A stretch of 64,000 nucleotides of DNA from contig CM076146.1 of assembly GCA_038025085.1 (NCBI GenBank), positions 20,283,001 through 20,347,000 of the forward strand, given 5' to 3'. This document shows positions 1 through 11,379 of this stretch, piece by piece. The position numbers were made by a program, and so were the translations under genes. The DNA comes from Tetragonia tetragonoides (taxonomy: Eukaryota; Streptophyta; Magnoliopsida; Caryophyllales; Aizoaceae). How positions within the stretch are numbered: position 1 is the first letter of the stretch; every line of letters starts with the position of its first letter. The notes beneath the pieces were generated by a model that saw only the letters and a program-made list of their open reading frames with translations, was not told the origin of the DNA and ran no database searches.

Positions 1-1845
1 CATGACCATGTTTACAAATCTTGCTGGAAAATGTAAAGCATACAGCATCTGCTCAATAAATGACCACTCCATGGAGTCATAAGCCTTCCTAAGGTCAACT
101 TTAAGCAAGCACCTAGGTGATATGTGTTTCCTTTCATAATGCTTTAAAACATCATGAGCTAATATAACATTGTCAGTAATTTGCCTCCCCTTTACAAATG
201 CTGATTGTTCCTCATGTATGATAGAATTAAGAACTCTACACATTCTATTAGCAATCACCTTAGAGACAATTTTGTAAAGGACATTACATCATGAAATAGG
301 TCTAAACTCACCAACTTTGGAAGGATTATTTACCTTAGGAACCAGAGTAAAAGTTGTGCAGTTTAGACTCTTAATCATCTTGCCTTAGTGAAGCATATCA
401 AGGACAGCTCCACATACATCTTCACGAATGACGGGCCAAGCTTTCTTGTAATAACCAACTGTAAACCCATCACGGCCAGGTGATTTCTCCTCATCCATTC
501 CCCAAAGAGCCTCCTTCACTTCATCTGCTGTATAGTCTGCTGCCACAGCCACTTGTTGTTCCATATTCAGTACTGAGCCTTGCTCCACAATCCTATTATT
601 AATAACAGGTAAACTGTCTTCTCTAGCCCCCATAAGCCTTTTGAAAAAATCATGGAATTCTTCTAGGATAATATCATGTTTCTCAATTTTATTCCCATGT
701 GCATCATAAATATAAGTAATTTTATTGCTAGCTCTCCTCGCTTTTATAGATGCATGGAAAAATTTTGTGTTCCCGTCACCACACTATAACCATTTGATAC
801 CTGATTTTTGCTTCAAGGAAGCCTCCTCAACATGATGCAGTCTATCCAACTTAGCAAGTCCCAGTTTCTCATCTTCAATGAGTTGGGGGTTGAAAAGCTC
901 AGTCTTGAGTTGACATTTGATACTAGCTAGCTCTGTGGTAGCCTCTCTATTTTTTCCCTGCAGCCCATGAAACTGTCTTTCATAACTTTTCAGAGCATCC
1001 TTCACTTTGTTCAGTTTCTGCATCACCTTGAACATAGGAACCCCATTCCCCTCATATTTCCAATTATCTTCTACCAACTTTAGGAAGTTCCTATTAGCAG
1101 CCCAGTGAGAAAAGAATTTGAAAGGTTTGTTACCATGAGAAGTATCTTGATTTATAGTGACAACACCAGCACAGTGGTCAGACAGTTGGTTTTGCATAAG
1201 TTCCACTTCGGCTAAAGGAAAATTATCAAGCCACTCCTCATTCCCAACTACCCTATCCACCTTTTGTAGATTCTACTAAAACAACTATGTCTATTACACC
1301 AGGTGTTGTCCCACCCTTTTGATCTAATATAAGCCAACTTTAGATCAAAGAACAGATCCTGCACCTCAGTGTCCCCTGAATATCTACCAGAATTGTTTAC
1401 CCTTTCACCAAGCCTTAATGTAGCATTAAAGTCACCCCCAATTAGCCATGGGATGTTCACAGGGTTTCTGGTTCAGAAAGTGCCAACATTTACTTCTGCT
1501 AATAACATCATTTCTCCCATAAACAGTTGTAAATAATACAGTAAGACTAGTGCCCAGCCACCTGACCTCTGCAGTGATACATTGATCATTTTCTGCAATG
1601 ATACTGATCACCACTTTAGAAGAGTCCCAAGCTAGCAAAACTCTCCCATTAGGAGCAGAATTATGATTGCACACTAATCTCCAATCACCACCCAAATTAT
1701 GATGTAACTTGTCTAAACTGGAAATCTTTATTTTAGTCTCAAGTAACCCAGCAATATCAATTTTATTTTACTGCAAAAAGTTCCTGAGACCCCTCTGCTT
1801 TGAGGGTTTATTTAGGCCTCTCATGTTCATGAAGAGGCACTTCAT
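1..1845 (-). pseudogene. LINE ORF2: endonuclease plus reverse transcriptase, truncated by window
   Basis: ORF2 of L1 elements nicks target DNA and copies the element RNA. The start at 1845 opens with MKCLFMNMRGLNKPSKQRG, the usual beginning of the endonuclease domain. Endonuclease motifs include LLETKIK, GGDFNA (near 1420) and LSDH (near 1180). A linker follows (WKYEGNGVPMFKVMQKL), then the RT entry region with KSPGRDGFT near 480, FRPIS near 290, QSAFVKGRQITDNV near 200 and LKVDLRKAYDSMEW near 90. The catalytic FADD-type motif is beyond the window. Stops interrupt it in the endonuclease region, near 385 and near 290, so it is inactive. Confidence 0.88.
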
Positions 1846-3163
1846 TTCACCTCTTGTTCCATAGTGGAGGGCTTATCCCCCGCCTCCTTCTCATGCTCTT
1901 CTGAAGTTACATCTTCTATAACTACTATTGACCCATCAGGGATAGTGTCAAAGCTAATAGTCTTACTAGTACTGGCCAAAGCCTCAATGGGTTAGAAGTA
2001 GAGATAGTAGTTACTCCTGCTGTAGCTGCAATTGCTTTACCCTTAGCTCCTACATCTGCCACCCCTCCTCAGTTCCATTCTTAGCATCAGGAACTGGTTC
2101 TGCAGGTTTTACAACCCAATGGTTCCTAGGCTTAATTTTCTTTTTCTTCCTGGTATCCTGGCCATTTGCACCAGTTTGCTGCACCAATCCTTTACCACAA
2201 TCAGCAATACAATGTCCAAATTTCAAATATTTTGTGCAGAGAACAGGCTCCCAATCACACAAAACCTTTTGGGAAAATAATAACCCCTCAACATCAGCCA
2301 CTGTGAGCGCCCTGACTAGTGGTTTGGTTATGTCAATGTCTACTAGTAATCAAGCATATGAAATTCTTTCTTGCTTTGTAGTAACTTGATCCGCCATTAA
2401 AGGGTTACCAAGACAACTACCAATTCTACTTAGGGAATCAACTGACCAACAAGATAATGGAAAATTAGGTAACTGAGTCCATAGTGGAACGTTCCTAACA
2501 GTCTCAGCATTGATTTGGAAATTATCCACCCAATGTCTCAACACAAATGGCTTGTAATTGTACACAAAAGGCCCAGCATCCAACACCTTCTGCATAACAT
2601 TATCAGATTGAAACCTAAAAACAAAAATACCCATCCTCATGTGGATATACTTTCTGTTTAATTCCATTCCAGTACGATTCCATATAATTCTCAATTTGTT
2701 TCAGAAATGGTTGTTCTCCCATAACAAAACTAATTAAAGTAAATTTCCATTTTTCAGCTTCAGTTTTCAATTCTAGTTTATTTAGCACACTTACAGGTTT
2801 CCAATCTCGCATTACAGGAGGCACAAAGTTTAATTTCAGACAAGGGTTCACAAGTGGAGGGACTTGTATACCTGTCGGAGACGGAGCAGAAATAGAACCC
2901 TCAGAGATCGGAGACGGAGTTGGATCGGGTGTCTCGGCCTGGTGTTGCGACCATCTCCAAACGCCTAGCCACGTTACCACCTTGTTCACCCGAAAGGCCA
3001 GGGTACCCTTCGAATGAGAAGTACCAGAAAAAGCCACGCTTTCGCCCTCTGATTCCGCATCTTCCTCAACCAGAGAGAGATCAATGTTTCGCTTATCCTA
3101 CAAGAAATCCTTTAGTGAAGAGGTCCTAGACATGACAGCAGAGCGCTTCCCATTTTTACCCAT
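1842..3163 (-). pseudogene. LINE ORF1: DUF4283 nucleic-acid-binding protein with degenerate zinc knuckle
   Basis: ORF1 of plant L1 elements encodes the RNA-binding partner of the reverse transcriptase. The start at 3163 opens an N-terminus beginning MGKNGKRS. An early stop follows, then a frameshift near 3000. The DUF4283 region (about 2750-2350) is recognisable from WKFTLISFVMG, the RFQSDNVMQKVLDAGPF stretch and WTQLPNFP. A zinc knuckle follows near 2230 (CTKYLKFGHCIADC), in which the second cysteine of the usual CX2CX4HX4C pattern is a tyrosine. The tail is acidic (EEHEKEAGDKP) and ends with TGA at 1844-1842, overlapping the ATG of ORF2. Family assignment is firm; function is lost. Confidence 0.85.
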
Positions 3164-3235
3164 TGAATAAGCAAAAATGGAGGTCGGTGCACGATAGCAG
3201 TTTCACCTTATCGTGTGCCCCCCGAGCCTCTCCAT

Positions 3236-3381
3236 CGCCTTTCTATCTATCCTATCTTTAAAATTGATTGTTTATCTCTAAATGATTTTCACGTCATTCA
3301 GTTTGCCTGTTTCATTGCAGGTATTGGCACTGGAATACTTTGACCTTCGCTCTATTCGAGCTTGACCAAAGTAGGGGCTTC
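3236..3381 (+). other. 3' end of a Tat interior with polypurine tract
   Basis: About 140 bases of Tat-type 3' untranslated sequence end in the polypurine tract AAAGTAGGGGCTTC (3368-3381), immediately before the LTR start TGTAGACACC. The stretch GGAATACTTTGACCTTCG closely matches the bases before the Tat-1 polypurine tract (34289 onward). The rest of this element lies left of the LINE. Confidence 0.75.
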
Positions 3382-4898
3382 TGTAGACACCAAAAATTGT
3401 GTCTGTGATAAGTCCCCATAAAAACCCGATGATGAAAGGAATGGATTTTGCTCGAACTTGGATAGCGAGAATAAATGCTATGATGATTAGCCCAGTTCAT
3501 TTGAATTAACCAGTGGAAGCCTTTTTTATAGGTGATCTAAACCAGTTGGACTCAATTCAATTGGAGCCCAAAATAGAGAGATAGGCTTCTTTGAACCTAA
3601 GGGCCCGAAAGGGAACCCAAACCCATGAGTCAACCCTTGGTCCAACAAGGAAACTCATTCAATCCCGCATGGACCCCTCGGAAAAGCCTCCCCCGCTTAG
3701 AAAAGCAGTCAGGTGCCTATACAAGCATGCCGCTCCAGGTCTAAGCGTCCACGCTTGAGTTCAAGCGGTGGCTGCTAGGATAAGCGGTTGTGCCGCTTGC
3801 CAAGCGGCTTGACCGCTTGTCCTGCCAGCTCAGACGCTCGGCCTAGCTGTATGGCCGCCTGGACCTTTTCTCGCGGACGGCAAATTCGAGGCCCATTCTA
3901 TTTCCGTTCCAAACCCTAACAGCTCCCCCTCTTCTATATAAACAAACCTTAGGGTTTAGTTGAATGGGTTGGGAATTTGAGAGGTTGGCAGATTCTCTCT
4001 CAGGTTGGACATTAGGTTGACTCTCTCTCTCCCTCTCTCACATTGAAACTAGAAACTCTGATTCTACTCCTTCTTTAGGTTAGCCCTAGCACCACAAAAT
4101 AAACATTCACACTTCATCAAGAGCATGAATTCAAAGAACGTAACCCAATAAATTCATTGTGAGCATCCAGCTAATCCAACCTGGGGTTTTCAATAAATTT
4201 TATATTGCTTGTTATGACTAACGAATTTTGTTTATGTGCATTTTCGAGCAAAAGGGCTTGTATTAAGCCTAATTAATAGATGAATGAATGTTTTAAATTT
4301 GTTATTTATTGCTTCTTATGTTTAAATTATGCTTTGTTTATGGATTAGCTGGTGAATTATTTGTTTGTCTTCTAACTCGCAGGTTTTAGCATATTTATCG
4401 TTTTCTAGCAATAAGAGCATGTAATTTGATAAAGTGTTAAAAGTGGTCACAATAATAATAATTGTTCAACCCATTAGTTAAAAGTAGCATTTTGGATAAA
4501 TTGAACCCTGTTTGGAACCGTAGCATTAATAATTATATTGAATCGATTAGTAAAGGTCGTTGTTGTCAACAGGCTCGTTGGGTGCCTAACACCTTCCTAG
4601 CTCGTACTCACGCCCCCGAACTCATTTATGAAGTCAATTTTCCCAATAGGGATTGTGGTGCACAGGAATTGAGTTGACGTCTTTCTAGACTATTGACTTG
4701 ATTCCAAGGTTTCAAAATTACCTGAAATTTGGTGGCGACATCCGACAATCTTAATCATATCCTTAGTGCAAAAGGAAAATCTTCATGTGCATTCACACTC
4801 AAAGATTCACGAAAGCCCGAACAAGCGCGCTCTCCCAGGCTGCCCGAAACCCGAAGACTGGGCGAAGGAAAAAGGGGAGAAAAATCTGGTATCCTACA
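3382..4898 (+). repeat. Tat LTR, family X, copy 1 (3' LTR)
   Basis: This 1.52 kb LTR starts TGTAGACACC after a polypurine tract and ends TCCTACA. Two more copies are at 47510-49052 and 57232-58680. No primer site follows its end, so it is a 3' LTR. U3 carries short palindromes of the AAGCGG/CCGCTT type (3715-3850), then a TATA box (CTATATAAAC, 3934-3943) and a CT-rich leader. The conserved stretch TTGGGTGCCTAACACC near 4579 is shared with the other Tat LTRs. The flank from 4899 belongs to the interior of a minus-strand Tat element. Confidence 0.85.
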
Positions 4899-5933
4899 AC
4901 TGAGATATACCTTTTTTTTTTTTTTTTTGGTCGAGCTCAAAGTGAGCGCTTACATACTCCGTGCATGTGCATACATGTGCCTCTAATACATAGTCAAATG
5001 TGATGATTAAGTCTTACGGGGGATGAGGCCGTTACGTAGTTCTGTTACAAGTGGTTAACAAAAAGGTTTACTTCCTAGATAGGTGATGAAAGATTTACTT
5101 CCTAATTGGTTGAACTCAAATGAGCTGCCTACGTACCCCAAGTACGGGTGAATACAAGTGTTTCTAATCAGAGTTGATAAGAGGGCACATTGATTCATGG
5201 GGATCAGACTATACGTAATTCTGGCAGGTTAGAATGGTTCATGAGGGAAACACTGTACTGACTTGGAGGATAAACATATATTTTTTTTTAAAAAAACACA
5301 CAAATGGGTATGTACATTCTTTTTGAAAAGACATTTTTTTTTTTGAAACTTGTGGCATTTTGGGAAAGTCCTTTAAAATGATAGTTCTCACGAGAGAGAT
5401 TTATTTTTTGAAAACCTTTTTTTTTTTTTTTTTTTTTTGATAATATGCATTAGATGCATGAATGCAAATGGATGCATAGTGTCGGACTGACTCAATAAAT
5501 GAATACAAGTAACCGATTCAAGCATGCATCGGTCCCAAGTGCTCCTAAAGCAGAACTATAGACGATATTTCAGGTGCTTCATTTCACTTAGTTTTTGGAG
5601 TACACACACAGTGGTGACACTCCATGAAAGCCAATATGTGTGGTAGCTTCCTTAATATTTTATTGGTTAGCTAATCTGGCGCTCACTCCATGAACGGGCG
5701 ACCAGGCTACAAAAGTAGTAAATTGAGATCGCATGTGTGTGTGTAGACCATTTGTTCAAACAAGCATTCTAAACACACGTAATTTTCACATATGTACATG
5801 ATATACACAAGATATATACGAAATATAAACAATAGGCATTTCATAACATCATTCAATTTGCTTTCAAAGGGATAGAATGTACTTTCGGATTTAGACCTCT
5901 TATAAAAATAATTCCCCAGCAGAATCGCCGGTC
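4899..5933 (-). mobile_element. 5' leader of a minus-strand Tat element (family W)
   Basis: Read on the minus strand, this follows the LTR 5934-10278. It starts with the primer-binding site (5930-5912) and runs through AT-rich leader with no open frame. It includes oligo-T runs at 4911-4928 and 5419-5438. The phrases near 5020-5040 (GGCCGTTACGTAGTTCTG) and 5125-5150 (GAGCTGCCTACGTACCCC) are of a kind often seen in Tat elements. It is cut at 4899 by insertion of the family-X element. No gene is visible. Confidence 0.65.
5912..5930 (-). promoter_or_regulatory. primer-binding site, tRNA-Arg type (family W)
   Basis: On the minus strand the sequence CGGCGATTCTGCTGGGGA lies three bases downstream of the LTR end CCTCACA. 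It has the same form as the Tat-1 site (TGGCGATTTCACTGGGGA) and the Tat-2 site (TGGCGACTTCAGTGGGGA), consistent with the tRNA-Arg primer reported for Ogre-like elements. Confidence 0.75.
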
Positions 5934-8900
5934 TGTGAGGCCAGATTCTCGGGTTTTTTTTGGATTAGGCCCCGGGAATCGTCGCGATACATGCCAGAGG
6001 CACGTCCGATTGAAGAGTCCAATTGTCAAAGAATCATCTTAAGGTTCGAAATCGCCACTTTGTTATGGCCCGAAGAAGGACGGGATTTTTACAAAAGAAG
6101 AGTCGCCACCTTGTTATGACCCAAACAAGGAAGGGTTTTTACAAAGAAGAGTCGCCACCTTGTTATGACCTAAACAAGGAAGGGTTTTTATAAAGGATTT
6201 TAAAGAAAACCATTTAAGAAACCCAAAAGTTGACTCTATCGCGATAAGGCACGAAAATACTTTTACTGGTCTGCGAATCAGAGATCTTAACTTGGGGTCT
6301 AGGTTAGAAGGTACGGACGTCCTCGGATCCGTCTCCTCCTCCGTACTGAGTACGGGCTCTTTACTAATACGTTGTATCCCATATGAAAGCTTTGAATTGA
6401 ATTATGTAATGCCTTGAATGATAAAAGAAAAACACATGTATTTACACGTTGTCACATAGCACACTTGTGTATAAAAAGCGGTTTTGAACCGATGTATTCG
6501 CTTATGTACGGCGGGTTTGGATATCGCAAATACTGCACTACGTACCATTCATCGTAGGTCTTGAATCTACTCCTGGATCAAAACCCTTACGTAGTTCTGA
6601 TCGAGGGATCCAGTCAGTAAGACTCCTTGGGTGTCACTAAGGCGGGTATGGATGTTCTATCCCGTAAAGAGGGATATAATAGAGACACTTATAGGATGAC
6701 TCGCAACTTAGAGTCGAATTGATCCGAGAAACCCCCTACTCTCCTCGAAGATATGGGAAAAGGCTCAAATGGGAAGATTTGCCCGTTCATCAGAGGCGTT
6801 CAATCCAACAACATTTGGTAATATATGGGGATCAACACAATTCTTAGCTTTGAGTAAAAATATTAGACTTCTCAAAAATATTTGTTCTTCACTGGGGAAT
6901 AACATTCATTTGGGGTTAGTAAATGGATGATTTGTGTAGAGTATGGATATGTATTGGTGGGTAATGGCTTAAAGGAGTCTTTCCGATAGGATCCCCCGGG
7001 ATGGCCCGAAACCAAATAAGAGGGGACGATCAATAATTAGCTTCTATTCGATCATAGGTATTCCATTGGGAAAAATGGTTGTCACTGGGGAAATGTGGAT
7101 TCCACTGGGGAATGTGAATTTTTATGGTGGTGATTTGATGGAATGGTAGGTGGAACACCCATGATCACGTAAAAGCGAATTTCTGATTCTAACCTCGAAT
7201 TTGGCCCCGGGCCGGGATGTGTACATAAACGAATACACTGGCTTTATTGAAAACGTTTTTAACATAATATATAACACACAAGTGAGAGAAGTTCTTTTCA
7301 TTTTATTTTCTGAGTTGAATTATTAGGTGGAAGCATATGAATGCAAATATACAACATGCAAATAAAGAGGCATCGGAATAAACAAATTACAAGTCGCGTA
7401 TTTACAAAAAAAATAAAAAAATGTCTAAAAGTCCTAAAAAGTAGAAAAAGATTTGTTCTTCACGTACATGGTGCCTCCGGGGCTCGATCTTGATCTTCAT
7501 CTTCAAAAGTTGGAGTTATTCACAAAGGATTGGTTAATTTACAAAAGAATTAATTTATTTACAAAAGAATTGGTTATTTACAAAGACGGTTTGAAAGAAC
7601 CGACAAGGAATTAGTCCAACCGCGAATTATTAACTCCAAATTTATTTTTATAATTAGTGGGACACACTAAAAAAATAAACTGAAGAGTTTCGTATTTTTG
7701 TGGGCTTGCTTGATAATTAAATGAAAATCATTTGTAGAATCGAACAAAACCGATTATACAATAATCTGGACAGAACTTCTAAAATTCATATCTTGGTCAT
7801 AATGCAACCAAATTGAGTTCATAAAAAGCCTAACTTGGTTCATTTTACTTTATGTTTCCACTATAAAAAGCTCAAGTCAAGAAAGTTGACGATCGGTGAG
7901 TTATTTATGATTTACAAGCTTCTGGAAGTCTTTGGACAGACCATTGGTTTTTGATTTATTAGGAAATATGTACAAGTGATCTAGGTCTAATATTTACAGA
8001 CCACAGACTATACTGGAAGGTGGGTCTGTACACAAAATTGCATGAAGTTTAGACAATTCTATGTTATTTAACAAAAATAAACAAAAGAACTATACAAAAG
8101 CCCTAATGTTTTATGTTAACCAAATGTCTTTCACTTTGACAGAACCAAGCTCGGTTTGATTAATTTATTAAAATCGAAAACACATCTGAATGGAGTGATT
8201 CCAAAGTCGAAATTGGTTCGTAATGAGTCTATTATCCAAATCAAAGTTCATCTTTCATTGAAGAGGTGCTAAACACCGCAGATTTTCAGTTAAGTGAAAA
8301 TTATCATTTCTAGACCTATACTCGGTTGGTTAATTTTAGAATTAAATCTACTTTGTTAAAGTTGAATCCGTCTTTACAGATTGAAGTTGACACACTAACA
8401 AATTTCTAAAAAAATTTATCAAGAAAAACAAACTATCCTAAGTGGTTAAATAGAGCCATTTATTTACAATGTCGAAATCTGAGAAAATCTTTAAAGGGAC
8501 AGCAATACTTCGTCTTTTGAAAATACATTTAAAAATCATTTGGCCTCCACACTAGACGAAATAGGTGGCTGTAGAAAGTTAGGTAACTCCTCTTTAAGTT
8601 CCTCCGAAATATACCAAGCTCAAAACTTAACCATTTATTAGTGATTTACAGATATATGGACGTTGGTTGTTTTTTAGACACAGAAACTTCAATTTTTTGT
8701 TGGGGACGATTTAACCGTTTGATCTGGATGATTTTGATCTCGTTAGAAAGCCCTTTGGACAAGGTTCTATTTGACACTAATTGCATCAAATTTCAAACGT
8801 TGGATCTTCCTAGATCTACAAATAAAGTCTTTCCTAAAAACTGTCAACAATCCAAATTATTACAATTTTGTACAAAAACTAAATCCAAGGCCACTATATG

Positions 8901-10278
8901 CAACATGACCTTTTTTATTCAATTTTAAGTATAAAAAAAAAAAATGGTGATGAGAAATAGAGAAATATTCATTGATCACACAATTTTGCCACAAACAACT
9001 CTCTTCCTCTCCGAAAAAAATCACTCTCTACAAAGTGGATCTAAGTCCCCCATGGAGATAGGTTCGCGTGGACACTTGAACCCTTACCTATGAATTTTGG
9101 ACGGTTAAAAAATAGAGTGGTTCGTGCCCACACCTATAAAGAGTCCAACCGGTGAAAATGGGATTATTAAGGGGAAAATAGTGTTTAATAACAATTTATA
9201 TACAAAATAAAATGGTTAGTGAAAACACTTAAAAACAAATAATTGAAAGAGAGAGATAAAAGATTACCCTTGCGTAGATCTAGAAATCTAATATTAAGTT
9301 ATTTAGTACAAACGCCCTTTTGTTTGCACTAACTAGATAAAAAAAAAAAAAAGAAGTTTTTTAGAAAAAGCTTAAAAAATTGAAGTATGTTAAAAAGATG
9401 ATAGGAAAAACTAGAGAGAGAAGGAGAGTTTTAAGAAATAGAGATGATAAAGAGGCAAAGGGTCCTCAAAATAGCTTTTTAAGGAGTATTTATAAGGGGA
9501 GAAAGATGAGGGAGAATTAGGGTAAGGAAAAATGGAGGGTTAGATGTAAGGGTAGTTGGAGGGTGAGATAAGGGTTGAAAAAAATATGGATGGGAGATTG
9601 ACAAATGTCAAATTTGTGGTGAAGGAAGAAGATGGGAGGAATCTTGTGAGGTGGAAGTGAGTAGGAAAGAGAAAGATGAGATAAGGTGGAAGATGAAATA
9701 GAAAAAGGAAACACAAAATTAAATAAAAAAATAAAAAAATAAAGGAATAAAAAAAAGGGGGGGGGATTTTTTTTTTCTTTTTATTTTTTCTTCACCATTT
9801 TCGGTTGTGAGTAGAAAATTGTTTTTCATTTTTATTTTATTTTTTGGGTGGGGGTTAATTCATGTAAAAGGGGAGGGTATGTTGGTAATTCTGTTTATCA
9901 CTATTATTCTCTTTTGGCTTTAGCTATTGGATGGGAACATAGGAATATTGTGATGTCATACATGACATCATAAGATGATGTCATGAAATGATGTTATGCA
10001 TGACAGCATAAGATGATGTCATGAAATGATGTTATGCATGACATCAAATTCCATTCCTTATTTATTTTTGTGTTTTCTCTTTTATGCTTTTTTTGATTTT
10101 TGTTTTATTTTCTCTTTGGGCTTTGGGCTTGGCATTGCTAAAGGGTTGGGTCACATTATGGACCTTAGGTACCCTTTTAGCCCAAATCATTTATTTTAAT
10201 TAGGCTAATTACAGTTAATGCTAATATTAACTGTAATAATTATTTAAAAGAAATACGAGTCAAACTTCGGCGTCTACA
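5934..10278 (-). repeat. very long Tat/Ogre LTR, family W (5' LTR, minus strand)
   Basis: Read on the minus strand, the LTR starts TGTAGACGCCGAAG at 10278 and ends CCTCACA at 5934, 4.3 kb in all. This fits the multi-kilobase LTRs known for Ogre elements. U3 contains TGATGTCAT inverted repeats (about 9950-10045), and a TATA-like TTATAAATAC is near 9490. Near the LTR end, three 50-55-bp tandem copies of a CGCCACCTTGTTATGACC unit occupy about 6050-6190. Short open frames within it (for example 8641-8928 plus) have no recognisable product. The right flank is LTR family Z. Confidence 0.75.
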
Positions 10279-11379
10279 TTAGGTAGCCGCTGGGCCTGGT
10301 TTTTGGCTGGGCCGAGTTTGGCGCCGGGTTTGCAACCCTAGGCCGCTAATTCCGTCCCCTAACTCTTTAAATACTCCCTTTCACCCTCTTTTGAGGGAGG
10401 TTGTCAGTTTATAATTTTAAGACCAATTTGAAGGCACAAATACCCCAAATCATAGAGAATTCAGATTTTTGAAGATACAAGCAACCCATTGCACCCAACC
10501 TAGCAGCCAAGATTGAAGAGAAATTCCAATTCTACTAGTTCCGTTCGAATAGAACGTCCAGGTTAACCATCCTGAGGGCCTGAATCTCTTATAAAACTTC
10601 TTTTTTTATTTATAATCATGTTTTATTTAGCTTTTGATTATGGTTGAGTAATTATGCATGTTTTGACCCTTGTAAATATTATGCATGTTAGTTTAATTTA
10701 AAGTTCGCATCTTTTTATTAGTTTATGCAAGTTTGCATTTAATTGTTTGTGCATCTATATAGCAACCTCGTAGGTTTATTTTAGCATAAAGTTAATATTT
10801 TTGCATTGTTCTTCTATTTAGGTTACTAACAAACTTATTGATGTGCATGTGCAATGCTTGGCGCGTTTAGCAAAGTGTGGTAGGTTGGAGCGGTTTTATT
10901 ATTGCTTTCAACTTTTGCTTGTGTTTGATAAATAATATGCATGGAAATTGGATATAAATTGTGCAAAGTGATAACGGTAGGTAATTTGGTTGTCTTTAAC
11001 CCGCCTAGTTAAATTTTGGATCTTGGACGACCGGATTTGTATGGAACCATATAGCATAAATAAATATTTGACATGGATAGGGTTAGTAGAGGCCGTTAAT
11101 ACGGGCGATTTAGATGAGATTCGTTTTGTTTATTTCGTACCTACACCCCTGAACTCAATATTTAGCCCCTTGGGTATGAGTCAATTCCAAATAGGAATTG
11201 GGTGCACTTTTGGATGGTTTCCAATTGTTTCCTAAAAATTGGTGGCGACTTCATTGCTTGAAAATTATTTTTCCCCATTATAATTGAATTTAAATTGCAT
11301 ATGACGTATTATTTAAGAACCATTAATTCCAACACTAAAGCGCTCGAAAATTAGCGCTGGAAATGCGAGGGTTCTTACA
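10279..11379 (+). repeat. Tat LTR, family Z, copy 1, 5' truncated
   Basis: The last 1.1 kb of an LTR ending GGTTCTTACA at 11379. It matches the reverse complement of 40975-42110, including the tract ACTCCCTTTCACCCTCTTTT and the U5 region around 10990-11230. The upstream part is cut by the family-W LTR. No primer site follows its end, so it is a 3' LTR or a solo-LTR remnant. Its 3' end abuts an aORF2 exon of Tat-3 (ATCTCATGG at 11380). Confidence 0.75.

Larger units (their letters stand above)
1..3235 (-). mobile_element. L1-type LINE, 3' end beyond the window
   Basis: Read on the minus strand, this is a plant L1-like non-LTR retrotransposon: a short 5' leader (about 3235-3164), ORF1 (3163-1842) and ORF2 (1845 to the window edge). 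ORF1 has a DUF4283-type domain and a degenerate zinc knuckle. ORF2 has an apurinic endonuclease followed by reverse transcriptase. The 3' part of ORF2 and the poly-A tail lie left of position 1. It is inserted in the interior of the plus-strand Tat element whose 3' LTR starts at 3382. Its 5' boundary (3180-3240) is estimated from where Tat-like sequence resumes. Several stops and frameshifts show it is dead. Confidence 0.9.

Noticed and set aside
8641..8928. A 95-codon plus-strand ORF in LTR W
   Set aside because: No recognisable domain, AT-rich, in a long LTR; nothing supports coding.
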